Source: Thermodesulfobacterium hveragerdense DSM 12571 (lineage in GTDB: Bacteria; Desulfobacterota; Thermodesulfobacteria; Thermodesulfobacteriales; Thermodesulfobacteriaceae). From it: DNA of 64,000 bases. Every line of letters begins with the position of its first letter. The stretch's first letter is position 1. Where the stretch lies: the NCBI RefSeq assembly GCF_000423845.1, contig NZ_AUIT01000002.1, positions 84,245 to 148,244 of the forward strand, read 5' to 3'. A program made the position numbers and the translations under genes. Below, piece after piece: positions 53,268 through 61,412 of this stretch. The notes under the pieces were generated by a model, which worked only from the letters and a program-made list of their open reading frames with translations, was not told where the DNA came from and searched no databases.

Positions 53268-53296
53268 AATATAGAAACTTAATCTTGTTAAGTCTA
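53268..53296 (-). promoter_or_regulatory. Candidate promoter for the hemerythrin-GGDEF-EAL gene
   Basis: Minus-strand TAGACT and TATATT separated by 17 bases, about 42 bases upstream of the start at 53226. The spacer and -35 are covered by an inverted repeat. Confidence 0.4.
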
Positions 53297-53304
53297 ATTA
53301 AGTT
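53276..53304. repeat. Inverted repeat over the hemerythrin-GGDEF-EAL promoter
   Basis: AACTTAAT at 53276-53283 and ATTAAGTT at 53297-53304 form a perfect 8-bp inverted repeat with 13 bases between, and a smaller CTTAA/TTAAG repeat is nested inside. The position over the candidate promoter suggests an operator. Confidence 0.4.
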
Positions 53305-53336
53305 TTATAGGTTAATGTTTACTGCTTTTTGTTTTA

Positions 53337-53365
53337 TTGACAGACAGTCTTGAAAAATTTGTTAA
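53337..53365 (+). promoter_or_regulatory. Candidate promoter for tRNA-Pro
   Basis: A perfect TTGACA and TGTTAA separated by 17 bases; the -10 is weak. The predicted transcript would begin about 20 bases before the tRNA. Confidence 0.45.
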
Positions 53366-53394
53366 AAGGTTTTTAATTAAATTTACCAAAATCT

Positions 53395-53468
53395 CGGGGC
53401 GTAGCTCAGTTTGGTAGAGCACCGGCTTCGGGAGCCGGGAGTCGCAGGTTCAAATCCTGTCGCCCCGA
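53395..53468 (+). tRNA. tRNA-Pro (anticodon CGG)
   Basis: Cloverleaf on the plus strand: acceptor CGGGGCG with CGCCCCG, D arm GCTC/GAGC, anticodon stem CCGGC/GCCGG around loop TTCGGGA (anticodon CGG), T arm with GGTTCAAATCC. The C1-G72 acceptor pair and A73 fit bacterial tRNA-Pro. CCA is not encoded. Confidence 0.96.
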
Positions 53469-53505
53469 TGTTTCTATTTGCTATTTTTGGTTTGAGATAA
53501 AAGTA

Positions 53506-55095
53506 ATGATGGATAACTTTTTTTCTAAATATTTCGAGGTTTATAAAGACTTTAAACAACAGAAGTTTTTGGTAAAGATTAAGGTGTTTGTGCCAGATAA
53601 ACCAGGTTCTCTTGCTAACCTTGCCAAACTTTTTGAACAAAACCAGGTTAACATCGTATATTTTTACTACAACCGGTCAGAACATCCTAATAGGGTCATC
53701 ATAGAAGGAAAATTTCAAGACTTATCAAGCTGGGAAAAAGTTCAACAAAGTTTATCAGAAAAAGGGTGGTTTGGAGAAACCTATCAAGAAAACTTTGATA
53801 TAACCAAACCTGAGGGTGTGTTTAAATTAGCTGTTTTTGTAGAACACAAACCAGGTACCTTAGCCAAGATTGGTAAGCTTTTACAAGAATACCAGGCTAA
53901 TGTAGTGTTTATGAGTTTTGATGAATACCTTTCTGAAAACAAGGCTGTTATCGCTTTTTACTTACCAGAAAAACAAAAGGCAAACGAACTTTTATACTCA
54001 CTGAATCAGGCAGGTTATCATTATAGTTTAGAATATTCAGGAAAAGAAGAGGAAACCACCAGGCTTTTAGGGTTAAACCTTCTGGAACGTTTTTATTTTA
54101 ACCTGAAAAAACTCCTTCCAGAAGAAGAAGTAGCAGAAATCAAAAAATTAGTAGAAACATCTAAATACCTTTCGGAAAATTTAATTAATTTTAATAAAGA
54201 AGCAGGGAAAAACTTAGAAGCTGGAGAAATATTTAGAAACATCTTAAGTTTTGCCATCTATTCAAGAACCAAAGTAGGACCAAATTTCTTTTTTAAGAAG
54301 TTGCCAAGTATTCCTCTGGGGGATGTTATCTTACACACTTTTAAACCTCCTACCGGAGGAAATCTTTATGTGTTTCAGCTAAACGACGAATATTACCTGA
54401 TAGATACGTGCTATGGGGTATATTATCAAGACATCAAAACTATGTTTCAAAGCCAAGGGATAAATCCTGAAAAGATCAAAAAAATCTATCTCTCTCATGC
54501 GGATGCAGACCATGTAGGTCTTACAGGTTATTTTGAAGAAGAATTTCAAACCGAGGTTTGGTGCCACAAAGATGCACTAAACGTGATGAAAAATGAAAAC
54601 CGAGTTTATGGTGTTGCCACCCCTCTTTCAGAACTTAATCATTATTTTACGATCTTAGTAAACTATTTTACCAAAACCAAGTTTCCCAAGTCCCCCAAGG
54701 TTTTTAACAGTCAAAAATCAGATGAAACCCTTTATGGTTTTCCGGTAATCGACCGGTTTAAGATAGGCAGTTTAAGTTTTAAGGTCTTAGAAAGCTTAGG
54801 AGGGCACATTCCTGGACAGGTATTTTTTCTTTGTGAAGAAACCGGCCTTCTTTTTACCGCAGACTATCTCCTTTATGTGCCAAGCCTTACAGAAGAAGAA
54901 AAAAAGGTGCTAAACATACCTAAGTTTTTGATGACAAGTACCAATGCTAACTCTGCCCTTTTTAGAAAGGAGATGGAACTTTTGCAGAGACTTTCTAAAG
55001 ACCTTGATGAAAAGCTTAAAAATCAAGGCAGAGGCCTTATGATTTTTCCAGGACATGGAGACTACTATCCTGCTCGTCCTTTACTAAAGTCATAG
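53506..55095 (+). CDS. ACT-ACT-metallo-beta-lactamase fold protein
   Basis: A 529-residue protein of unusual architecture. Residues about 22-95 and 105-175 are two ACT-type ligand-binding domains (KVFVPDKPGSLANLAKLFEQ and AVFVEHKPGTLAKIGKLLQEY, each with the DKPG/HKPG turn). A helical linker follows, then a metallo-beta-lactamase domain with the metal motif SHADADHVGLTGYF, a GHIPGQVFFL segment, FTADYLL and PGHGDYYPAR. ACT domains usually sense amino acids; the MBL domain probably hydrolyses a thioester or other ester, or is a diiron protein. I cannot name the substrate. The next gene starts at its stop codon. Confidence 0.8.
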   Translation: MMDNFFSKYFEVYKDFKQQKFLVKIKVFVPDKPGSLANLAKLFEQNQVNIVYFYYNRSEHPNRVIIEGKFQDLSSWEKVQQSLSEKGWFGETYQENFDITKPEGVFKLAVFVEHKPGTLAKIGKLLQEYQANVVFMSFDEYLSENKAVIAFYLPEKQKANELLYSLNQAGYHYSLEYSGKEEETTRLLGLNLLERFYFNLKKLLPEEEVAEIKKLVETSKYLSENLINFNKEAGKNLEAGEIFRNILSFAIYSRTKVGPNFFFKKLPSIPLGDVILHTFKPPTGGNLYVFQLNDEYYLIDTCYGVYYQDIKTMFQSQGINPEKIKKIYLSHADADHVGLTGYFEEEFQTEVWCHKDALNVMKNENRVYGVATPLSELNHYFTILVNYFTKTKFPKSPKVFNSQKSDETLYGFPVIDRFKIGSLSFKVLESLGGHIPGQVFFLCEETGLLFTADYLLYVPSLTEEEKKVLNIPKFLMTSTNANSALFRKEMELLQRLSKDLDEKLKNQGRGLMIFPGHGDYYPARPLLKS

Positions 55096-56952
55096 ATGAA
55101 AGTTAAAGCCTTTATTCTTGCAGCAGGATTAGGCACAAGACTTCGCCCTCTTACTGAAGAAATCCCCAAACCCCTTGTTCCGTTGTTAGGTAGACCCATC
55201 ATAGAGTATGTTCTTAAAAACGTAAATCAGTTAAACCCTGAGGCTATAGGAATTAACCTTCATCATAAACCAGAAAAAATTTTAGCCTGGGCTAAGAGCT
55301 GTGCTTATAAAGAAAAATTTTTCTTCTCCCTTGAAGAACAGATTTTAGGCACAGGAGGAGGGATAAAAAAAGCTCAACCCTTCTTAAAAGACTCTTTCTT
55401 TGTGGTTTATAACGGAGATATCTTTGCAGAGATAGACCTAAGAGAGGTGCTAAAATTTCATTTTAAAAAAGAAACAATAGCCACGTTGGTGGTTAAACCT
55501 AATCCCTCTGCAAATAAAGTTTTCGTAGATGAAGAAGGTAAATTTTTGGGGGTAGAACCACTTTGTGTTCCAGAACGATATTGTAAAAAAACTGGTTTTA
55601 CTGGTATAGCTGTTTATAGTCCTGAGTTTTTAAACTTTCTCTCTGAAAGTCCTTCTACGGTTTTAGAGGGTTGGGTTGAGGCGTTAAAGAAAGGTTGTCC
55701 TATCTATACTTATGAGCAAAAAGGACCCTGGTTTGACATAGGAACCCCTGCCTCATACCTGAAAACCTTGATCTATCTTTTAAGAACCCAAGGAGAAAAC
55801 TTGTACGTGTGTCCGGAGGTTGCTACAGATGAGGTAGAATTTCAAGGCTATGTATCTGTTGAAGTAGCCTCTCAACTTGAAAAAGGGACTTTTTTAGAAA
55901 ACGTAGCGGTAATTTCGCCAGAAAGTATGGTTTCTGGCAGGTTTAAAGACGGAATTTTAGGTAAAGATTTCTTTATCCAAGTCCCACGAGAACAGTTTTT
56001 ACCTCACTCAGAAGAAGGTTATCTGATAGGTTATGGAGGCTCTGAGAGGAAGTTTTACAGGATAAACGGTTTGGTTAAAATGAAGGTTGAAAGACTAAAC
56101 GAAGATTTTTTTAGGACGGTAGAGTACCAGAAGTTTTTTCAGAAAAGAGAAGTAAAGGTTCCTCATATCTTACAAGTTTCCCAGGAAAAAGGAGAGGTCT
56201 TTTTTGAAGACCTGGGAGATCTTTCCTTGTATAACTGGTTAAAAGGGAAAATAAACTTAAGCCTGATAAAAGAGATGTATCAAAAAGTGCTTGATGAAGT
56301 GATAAAACTCCATACTATCCCTGTAGACGCTGCTGTTATAAGTAAATTCAAAAAATTTGATTACGAGCATTTTAGATGGGAAACGCAATATTTTAAGGAG
56401 AAGTTTTTGCATTCTTTTTTGAAGATTTCAGATGAGGAGATTTTAGAACAAGAGTTTGAAGAGCTGGCAAAGATATCTGATAGTTTTCCTAAAAACCTGA
56501 TACATCGAGATCTACAGTGTCAGAACATAATGATAAAAAACGGAACTCCCTACCTTATAGACTACCAGGGTGCAAGGATAGGACCTCCTGGTTATGACAT
56601 AGCCTCTCTTTTATGGGACCCATATTATCAGCTGGAACATAATCTTAAGGAAGAACTTTTAGGTTATTATATAAAAATGCGTAAAAAGATAGAACCTCAT
56701 TTTGAAGAACATCAGTTTTTACGTAGTTTAATCTATCTAAGGATACAAAGGCACCTGCAAGCCCTTGGGGCGTATGCCAACTTAAGTTTGTTTAAAGGAA
56801 AAAAGTATTTTTTAAAATTTATTCCTCAAGCCCTTATCTACCTAAAAGAAGAGGTAAAGGAATTAGGTTGGTCTGGTTTATTAGAAATGGTTGAAAAAAT
56901 TTGTGAGAAAATGATGGTGGAGCCGGTGGGACTTGAACCCACGACCTCGTGA
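55096..56952 (+). CDS. Fused sugar-1-phosphate nucleotidyltransferase and sugar kinase, MurU-AmgK-like
   Basis: A 618-residue two-domain protein. Residues 1-235 are a nucleotidyltransferase (ILAAGLGTRLRPLTEEIPKPLVPLLGRPIIEY, and VVYNGDIF with a catalytic Asp). Residues about 300-610 are an aminoglycoside phosphotransferase-fold kinase (LIHRDLQCQNIMIKNGTPYLIDYQGARIGPPGYD; catalytic Asp near 472). The pair matches MurU and AmgK, separate neighbours in Pseudomonas that convert free MurNAc to UDP-MurNAc in wall recycling. Here they are fused. The last eleven or so residues, VEPVGLEPTTS, are the antisense of tRNA-Ala and the stop codon lies within the tRNA gene. Substrate is inferred, not proven. 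Confidence 0.82.
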   Translation: MKVKAFILAAGLGTRLRPLTEEIPKPLVPLLGRPIIEYVLKNVNQLNPEAIGINLHHKPEKILAWAKSCAYKEKFFFSLEEQILGTGGGIKKAQPFLKDSFFVVYNGDIFAEIDLREVLKFHFKKETIATLVVKPNPSANKVFVDEEGKFLGVEPLCVPERYCKKTGFTGIAVYSPEFLNFLSESPSTVLEGWVEALKKGCPIYTYEQKGPWFDIGTPASYLKTLIYLLRTQGENLYVCPEVATDEVEFQGYVSVEVASQLEKGTFLENVAVISPESMVSGRFKDGILGKDFFIQVPREQFLPHSEEGYLIGYGGSERKFYRINGLVKMKVERLNEDFFRTVEYQKFFQKREVKVPHILQVSQEKGEVFFEDLGDLSLYNWLKGKINLSLIKEMYQKVLDEVIKLHTIPVDAAVISKFKKFDYEHFRWETQYFKEKFLHSFLKISDEEILEQEFEELAKISDSFPKNLIHRDLQCQNIMIKNGTPYLIDYQGARIGPPGYDIASLLWDPYYQLEHNLKEELLGYYIKMRKKIEPHFEEHQFLRSLIYLRIQRHLQALGAYANLSLFKGKKYFLKFIPQALIYLKEEVKELGWSGLLEMVEKICEKMMVEPVGLEPTTS

Positions 56953-56989
56953 ATGCCATTCACGCGCTCTCCCTCTGAGCTACGGCCCC
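56915..56989 (-). tRNA. tRNA-Ala (anticodon GGC)
   Basis: Cloverleaf on the minus strand with encoded CCA: acceptor GGGGCCG with CGGCTCC including the G3-U70 pair that identifies alanine tRNAs, anticodon stem CGTGA/TCACG around loop ATGGCAT (anticodon GGC), T arm with GGTTCAAGTCC, discriminator A. Its 3' part is overlapped by the end of the MurU-AmgK-like gene on the other strand. Confidence 0.97.
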
Positions 56990-57012
56990 ACTCTCAAAGA
57001 ACCAAATCGAAT

Positions 57013-57042
57013 ATAACATAACCTGTTTATAGGTTTTGTCAA
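57013..57042 (-). promoter_or_regulatory. Candidate promoter for tRNA-Ala
   Basis: A perfect TTGACA and TGTTAT on the minus strand separated by 18 bases, with the -10 ending 24 bases before the tRNA 5' end. Confidence 0.5.
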
Positions 57043-57062
57043 TAGTTTTTACAAGGTTTTTC

Positions 57063-57728
57063 TTAATCTTTTTCCTGTGCTTTTTGTAGGGTCAAGTAGT
57101 CTTTTATTTCCTTTAATAACTGAGCTGGGTTTTTTATAGGATATTGAATATGAGTAATGATTTCCTCTAAAGAGATCCCTTTTATCGAAAGATCGGCGAA
57201 TTTTCCTTTTAAAACCTCTGAGGATTCTACAGGATATTTCAATCCTTTAGATTTTTTAAGGACTAAATAAGCCCAGGGAATTTCTAAAGTTTTGGCTAAG
57301 TCTTCGGCTACCACAGAACAGTAGTGAAGCAAGGTCTGGGCGTCATTTCCTTGTTTAATTTCTTTATAGGCTAACTTGGCGATACCTCCTGCGGTATGCA
57401 CTTTTAACTCTTTCATTTCCTCGTTTACCAGTTCTTCAAGAGACTTAATCTTTTGCAAGGCAAGCTCTGGGTCTGCCCTCAGGATGTTTCTAACGGTGTT
57501 TTTGGTTAAGCCTACCTTTTCTGCTATCTCTTCATCGGTTTTTACGTACTCTTCTTTTAAAACCAACACAAAAGCAGCCCTGGCCAAAGATGGCAACCAA
57601 GTAAGGGTCCTAAATTCAGCAAGCTTACTAAGCCCACCTAACAAATCGATAGCCTTAAAAAACACCCTACTAACCAAATGCTCTAACTCTGCCTCAGAAA
57701 CTGTAGGGCTGGTTATTTGGATAACCAT
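57063..57728 (-). CDS. HTH regulator-like partner of the KaiC-family ATPase (near_KaiC type)
   Basis: A 221-residue protein with a helix-turn-helix near residues 55-90 (TDEEIAEKVGLTKNTVRNILRADPELALQKI) followed by a helical region of unknown fold. It resembles the regulatory domain described next to KaiC-domain genes, mostly in archaea (TIGR03879-like; from memory, not searched). It is 23 bases downstream of the KaiC-like gene, with GGAGG before its start, so the two are one unit. The wording HTAGGIAKLAYKEIKQGNDAQTLLHYC suggests a helical partner-binding part. Target genes are unknown. Confidence 0.65.
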   Translation of the reverse strand: MVIQITSPTVSEAELEHLVSRVFFKAIDLLGGLSKLAEFRTLTWLPSLARAAFVLVLKEEYVKTDEEIAEKVGLTKNTVRNILRADPELALQKIKSLEELVNEEMKELKVHTAGGIAKLAYKEIKQGNDAQTLLHYCSVVAEDLAKTLEIPWAYLVLKKSKGLKYPVESSEVLKGKFADLSIKGISLEEIITHIQYPIKNPAQLLKEIKDYLTLQKAQEKD

Positions 57729-57751
57729 AGGCCCTTACCTCCTTTTTATTT

Positions 57752-58633
57752 TTAAGAAATAGGTTCTTTTATCACTACTAAGCCGGTTTCAGTAATTTCT
57801 AAAAACCGGGTTTTGGTATCATGTCCGCACATCCTACATCCATCAATCCTAAAAAGCCTTACTATTTCTCCGATTTCTTTTTTATACATTTTTGCCTTAA
57901 AACTTGAATCGATAAGTTCTTTGGCTAAGACCATCGTTCCGTCAACGATATGTCCAACGGCATAACCTCCAGCCGCCTCAGCCGTTAACTCTTCATGGCC
58001 ACTTCGTTTTTGAGACACAAAAAGGGCTGTTTGGTACCATTTTTTCATAAAATTATAAAGCCTTCTTACTATATTCCTTGCAAGCATTTCCTTGGTTTCA
58101 AAAAGCCCGGTTACTGAGTCTATGATCGTAAAATTAGCTTTATAGTGTTGAATAACATAGGCTAAGGTTGCCAAAAGGTCAGGTAAACTCTCTCTAAGCT
58201 TGGTTGAAGAAGCTGCGTCTATGATGATAAGGTTGTCTTCAAAATCTTTAAAGTTAAAACCCATAGCATTAGCTCTTAGTTCTAAAGAAGCTGCTAAAAA
58301 GTTGGCAGGGGTTTCTACTGTGATAAAGGCTACCCCTTCTCCTTTAGAAGCCTGTTTTACAGCAAATTGTTCAACCATCAAAGACTTTCCTGTGTCAGAT
58401 ACCCCGGTGATGTTAAAAACTGAATAAGCAGGTATACCACCCAACTGCTTTTTAACTAATTTTCCGTTTTCTAAAACCACCACATAAAAAAGTGGGTCAA
58501 GCCCTTCTATTCCTGTAGATACTCCATAAAATTTAGGGGCTTTTTTTAGGGCTTCTCCGCCTTTATATATAGATTTTAAGTCTGGCTCCCCAATTCCATA
58601 TACATTTTCTTTTTTTTCTTGCATCTTCTCCAT
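57752..58633 (-). CDS. KaiC-like RecA-superfamily ATPase
   Basis: A 293-residue protein with a single KaiC/RecA-type ATPase domain. Walker A is GVSDTGKS at residues 77-84, Walker B is FTIIDSVTGLF, and STGIEGLDPLFY near the N-terminus is the usual KaiC opening. The C-terminal CRMCGHD could bind metal. KaiC-like single-domain proteins of archaea and some bacteria are thought to be signal or regulatory ATPases. Its partner gene encodes an HTH protein directly downstream. This is not a circadian KaiC (two domains, with KaiA/B); none of those is present. Confidence 0.8.
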   Translation of the reverse strand: MEKMQEKKENVYGIGEPDLKSIYKGGEALKKAPKFYGVSTGIEGLDPLFYVVVLENGKLVKKQLGGIPAYSVFNITGVSDTGKSLMVEQFAVKQASKGEGVAFITVETPANFLAASLELRANAMGFNFKDFEDNLIIIDAASSTKLRESLPDLLATLAYVIQHYKANFTIIDSVTGLFETKEMLARNIVRRLYNFMKKWYQTALFVSQKRSGHEELTAEAAGGYAVGHIVDGTMVLAKELIDSSFKAKMYKKEIGEIVRLFRIDGCRMCGHDTKTRFLEITETGLVVIKEPIS

Positions 58634-58678
58634 TTTAAACCTCTTTTTAAAATTCTGTTTTTAATTAAAAATAAGTGT

Positions 58679-58707
58679 TTGACAACCTTTTTCAAGCCTT
58701 TTTAATT
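58679..58707 (+). promoter_or_regulatory. Candidate promoter for the lactate permease
   Basis: A perfect TTGACA and TTAATT separated by 17 bases. It would give a leader of about 110 bases before lctP, in which AT-rich imperfect inverted repeats are visible but no known riboswitch. Confidence 0.4.
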
Positions 58708-58822
58708 TAGACAATAGTATGATTCGTTAAAAAAATCTTTTTAAGCTTGATTTTTTAGCAAAAAATGATAATAAAACTTTATGATGTTATTTTGTTAACA
58801 TAAAACAGTAGGAGGGTTAACT

Positions 58823-60421
58823 ATGGAAGTGTTTTTAGCGGTTTTTCCTCTTCTGGTGGTTTTTTTGGGTATGTTTTTTTTTCATCGTTCTGGGACTTTT
58901 GTTTCTGTCGTTGGGTGGATACTTGCAATTTTGGTAGCAGTAATTTATTTTAAAACCCCTTTTTCAGTAGCTTTAGGGGCTACTTACATGGGAATAATCA
59001 AAGCGTTAGGCATAACCTTGGCAGTGCTTTTTACGATGTTTTTAATCTTTTTGATGAGAGAAACAGGTGATCTTAAAAACCTTGTAGATTACATCAAAGG
59101 TATTGTAAAAACCAAAGAAGAACAGGTTCTTTTTTTGGGGATGGGATTTGGTTCACTCAGTACTGCTCTTGGGATGGTTACTCCTGCGATGTTTCCTCCG
59201 ATCTTTAGGATCTTAGGTTTTTCTCCGGTTGCTGCTATAGCCATCAGCATCCTTTGTTATGACCCTCTTACCTCTTTTGCCCTGTTTTCTATCCCAATTA
59301 CCTTGCCTGCCAAGGTAGCCCTTTCTTTTGGGATTAATCCTCCTGGAGTTAATGGGTTGGATGAATTTATCTGGGATTTTACTTTTAAGATCACTTTATT
59401 TTTACCGATCATCTCTCCTTTCTTTGCTCTTCTTATGCTTTACACCGTAGGAGGCTATGAGGCTATAAGAAAAAACCTTTTACCTGGACTTTTATCTGGA
59501 CTTGTTATTTCTCTCTCTGCTCTCTTTTGTGCCTATATAAGGATTTTTCCTGTAGAAATAATAGGGGTAATTTCAGGATTAGCTACCATGGTTTTTGTTT
59601 ATTTTTACTACAGGGTGAAAAACGTATACGGCTCAAACCAAGAAGAAAGGGTGAGGTTTAGTTCAAGTATCTTAAAATCTGCCTCTCCTTTTCTTCTTTT
59701 GATACTTTTTTCTTTTATAGTGAATCTTGCAACGATTAAAACTAAGCTTTCCTCGTTATTAGGGAATCTCGAGGTGATACATATTTTTGCAGACAAAAAG
59801 GAAGATTTAAACATACTTAGTAACGTTTGGTTTTGGATAATGGTAGTCTGTATTCTTTCTATCGGTATTCTTAAACCTTCATCAGAGCAACTAAAAAAAA
59901 CCTTTTCTCTTTGGGTTCAACGGTCTTGGGGGCCTTTTTTAGCCTATTCTCTGTTTTTTGCTGTAGCTTATATCATGGCCTGGTCTGCGATGGAGGTGGT
60001 AAACGGAAAACTTGTTCCTACACCTTATTTTAAAGACTATAACATGGACCGAATAATAGCTATTTTTCTTGCTAACACCTTAGGTAGTTTATATCCTATC
60101 TCTGCTCCCTTCTTAGGGGTTTTAGGAACTTTTGTAGGAGGAAGTGCCACTGCTTCTAATGTTCTTTTTGCTAAAATTCAGTGGGAAGCAACCCTTTCTA
60201 CAGTAGGAGCAGGGGCTTTTATGTGGGTTTATGCTGCTCATTCTGTAGGGGGGGGCATCGCTTCAGCCATAACCCCAGCCAAAATCACCAATGCAGCTGC
60301 TACCATAGGAGTTCATGGAAAAGAAGAAGGCCAGTTCATCAGGGCAGTTATCTTACCTGTGCTTGCATTAACCATAATTTCTGGTATTGTAACACAGATT
60401 TTTATTAAATTTGTAGGATAG
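58823..60421 (+). CDS. lctP: L-lactate permease family transporter
   Basis: A 532-residue membrane protein with about 12 to 14 hydrophobic segments. It matches the LctP/GlcA family by VGWILAILVAVIYFKTPFSVALGATYMGIIKA, the FLGMGFGSLSTALGMVTPAMFPPI region and the C-terminal FVGGSATASNVLFAKIQ and SVGGGIASAITPAKITNAAATIG segments. It takes up lactate or glycolate with protons; lactate is a common electron donor for sulfate reducers. No lactate dehydrogenase gene is adjacent. AGGAGGG precedes the start. hldD follows 13 bases later. Confidence 0.94.
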   Translation: MEVFLAVFPLLVVFLGMFFFHRSGTFVSVVGWILAILVAVIYFKTPFSVALGATYMGIIKALGITLAVLFTMFLIFLMRETGDLKNLVDYIKGIVKTKEEQVLFLGMGFGSLSTALGMVTPAMFPPIFRILGFSPVAAIAISILCYDPLTSFALFSIPITLPAKVALSFGINPPGVNGLDEFIWDFTFKITLFLPIISPFFALLMLYTVGGYEAIRKNLLPGLLSGLVISLSALFCAYIRIFPVEIIGVISGLATMVFVYFYYRVKNVYGSNQEERVRFSSSILKSASPFLLLILFSFIVNLATIKTKLSSLLGNLEVIHIFADKKEDLNILSNVWFWIMVVCILSIGILKPSSEQLKKTFSLWVQRSWGPFLAYSLFFAVAYIMAWSAMEVVNGKLVPTPYFKDYNMDRIIAIFLANTLGSLYPISAPFLGVLGTFVGGSATASNVLFAKIQWEATLSTVGAGAFMWVYAAHSVGGGIASAITPAKITNAAATIGVHGKEEGQFIRAVILPVLALTIISGIVTQIFIKFVG

Positions 60422-60434
60422 TTGGGAGATCATC

Positions 60435-61409
60435 ATGAAAACACCTCTTATCATAGTGACAGGTGGAGCAGGCTTTATAGGGGCTAACTTGGTAGAAGCC
60501 TTGAACCAAAGAGGGGAAGATCGAATTTTAATAGTTGACCATTTAAAGGAAGGTCCTAAATGGAAAAATCTTTTAGGGCTTAAGTTTTTAGACTATCTTC
60601 AAAAAGATGAGTTTTTAGACCGTATTGAACAAAACCATTTTAAACAGATTAAAGCTATCATTCACTTAGGGGCATGTAGCGATACCACGGTAAAAGACTT
60701 AGATTATCTCTACAAAAATAACTATATATATTCCAAAAAACTATCTCTTTTCTGTTTAGAACATGGGATAACCTTTATTTATGCCTCTTCTGCAGCTACC
60801 TATGGAGATGGGTCTCTGGGATTTTCTGACGATGAAACCCTTATCCCTCGACTAAAACCTTTGAACCCCTATGGATTTTCGAAACAACTGTTTGACCTGT
60901 GGGTTTATTACCAAGGTCTTACGAAAAAGGTTGTTGGTTTAAAGTATTTTAACGTGTTTGGAGAAAAAGAATTTCATAAAGGTGACATGAGAAGCGTAGT
61001 TCTTAAAGCCTACGAACAAATCAAAAGAGAAGGCAAGGTAAGACTTTTTAAGTCTTATCGGCCTGAATACGTAGACGGAGGTCAGCTGCGTGATTTTATC
61101 TATGTAAAAGATGCGGTAGAGGTTACCCTTTTCTTTTTAGAGCATCCAGAAATAAAAGGTATATTTAACGTGGGTACTGGACAGGCCCGGTCTTTTAAGG
61201 ATTTAGTGACAGCTGTTTTTTCTGCCCTCAACCTTCCTGTGAACATAGAATACATAGACATGCCAGAAAACCTGAGCAAACAATATCAGTATTTTACCCA
61301 GGCAGACATTACCAAATTGAAAAAAGTAGGTTATAATAAACCAATGTATACTCTTGAGGAGGCAGTAAAAAGTTACGTTTCTTGGCTGGAACAACAAAGC
61401 CTTTTTTAG
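60435..61409 (+). CDS. hldD: ADP-L-glycero-D-manno-heptose 6-epimerase
   Basis: A 324-residue extended SDR enzyme that makes the ADP-heptose used in the LPS inner core. The nucleotide site is VTGGAGFIGANLVEAL; the HldD-specific HLGACSDTTVKDLDYLYKNNY and YASSAATYGDG segments are present, with the catalytic Tyr in NPYGFSKQLFDLW, and LKYFNVFGEKEFHKGDMRSVV. Length is typical. It lies between lctP and the CorC-like gene; hldA/hldE and heptosyltransferases are not in the window. Confidence 0.96.
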   Translation: MKTPLIIVTGGAGFIGANLVEALNQRGEDRILIVDHLKEGPKWKNLLGLKFLDYLQKDEFLDRIEQNHFKQIKAIIHLGACSDTTVKDLDYLYKNNYIYSKKLSLFCLEHGITFIYASSAATYGDGSLGFSDDETLIPRLKPLNPYGFSKQLFDLWVYYQGLTKKVVGLKYFNVFGEKEFHKGDMRSVVLKAYEQIKREGKVRLFKSYRPEYVDGGQLRDFIYVKDAVEVTLFFLEHPEIKGIFNVGTGQARSFKDLVTAVFSALNLPVNIEYIDMPENLSKQYQYFTQADITKLKKVGYNKPMYTLEEAVKSYVSWLEQQSLF

Positions 61410-61412
61410 CCT

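Noticed and set aside
53383..53640. Open frame on the minus strand over tRNA-Pro, ending with GFEPATPGSRSRCSTKLS
   Set aside because: This is the common antisense-tRNA peptide artefact; there is no ribosome site or conserved content in the rest.
57752..58633. Circadian clock KaiC
   Set aside because: Only one ATPase domain is present and there is no KaiA or KaiB; it belongs with the single-domain KaiC-like families.
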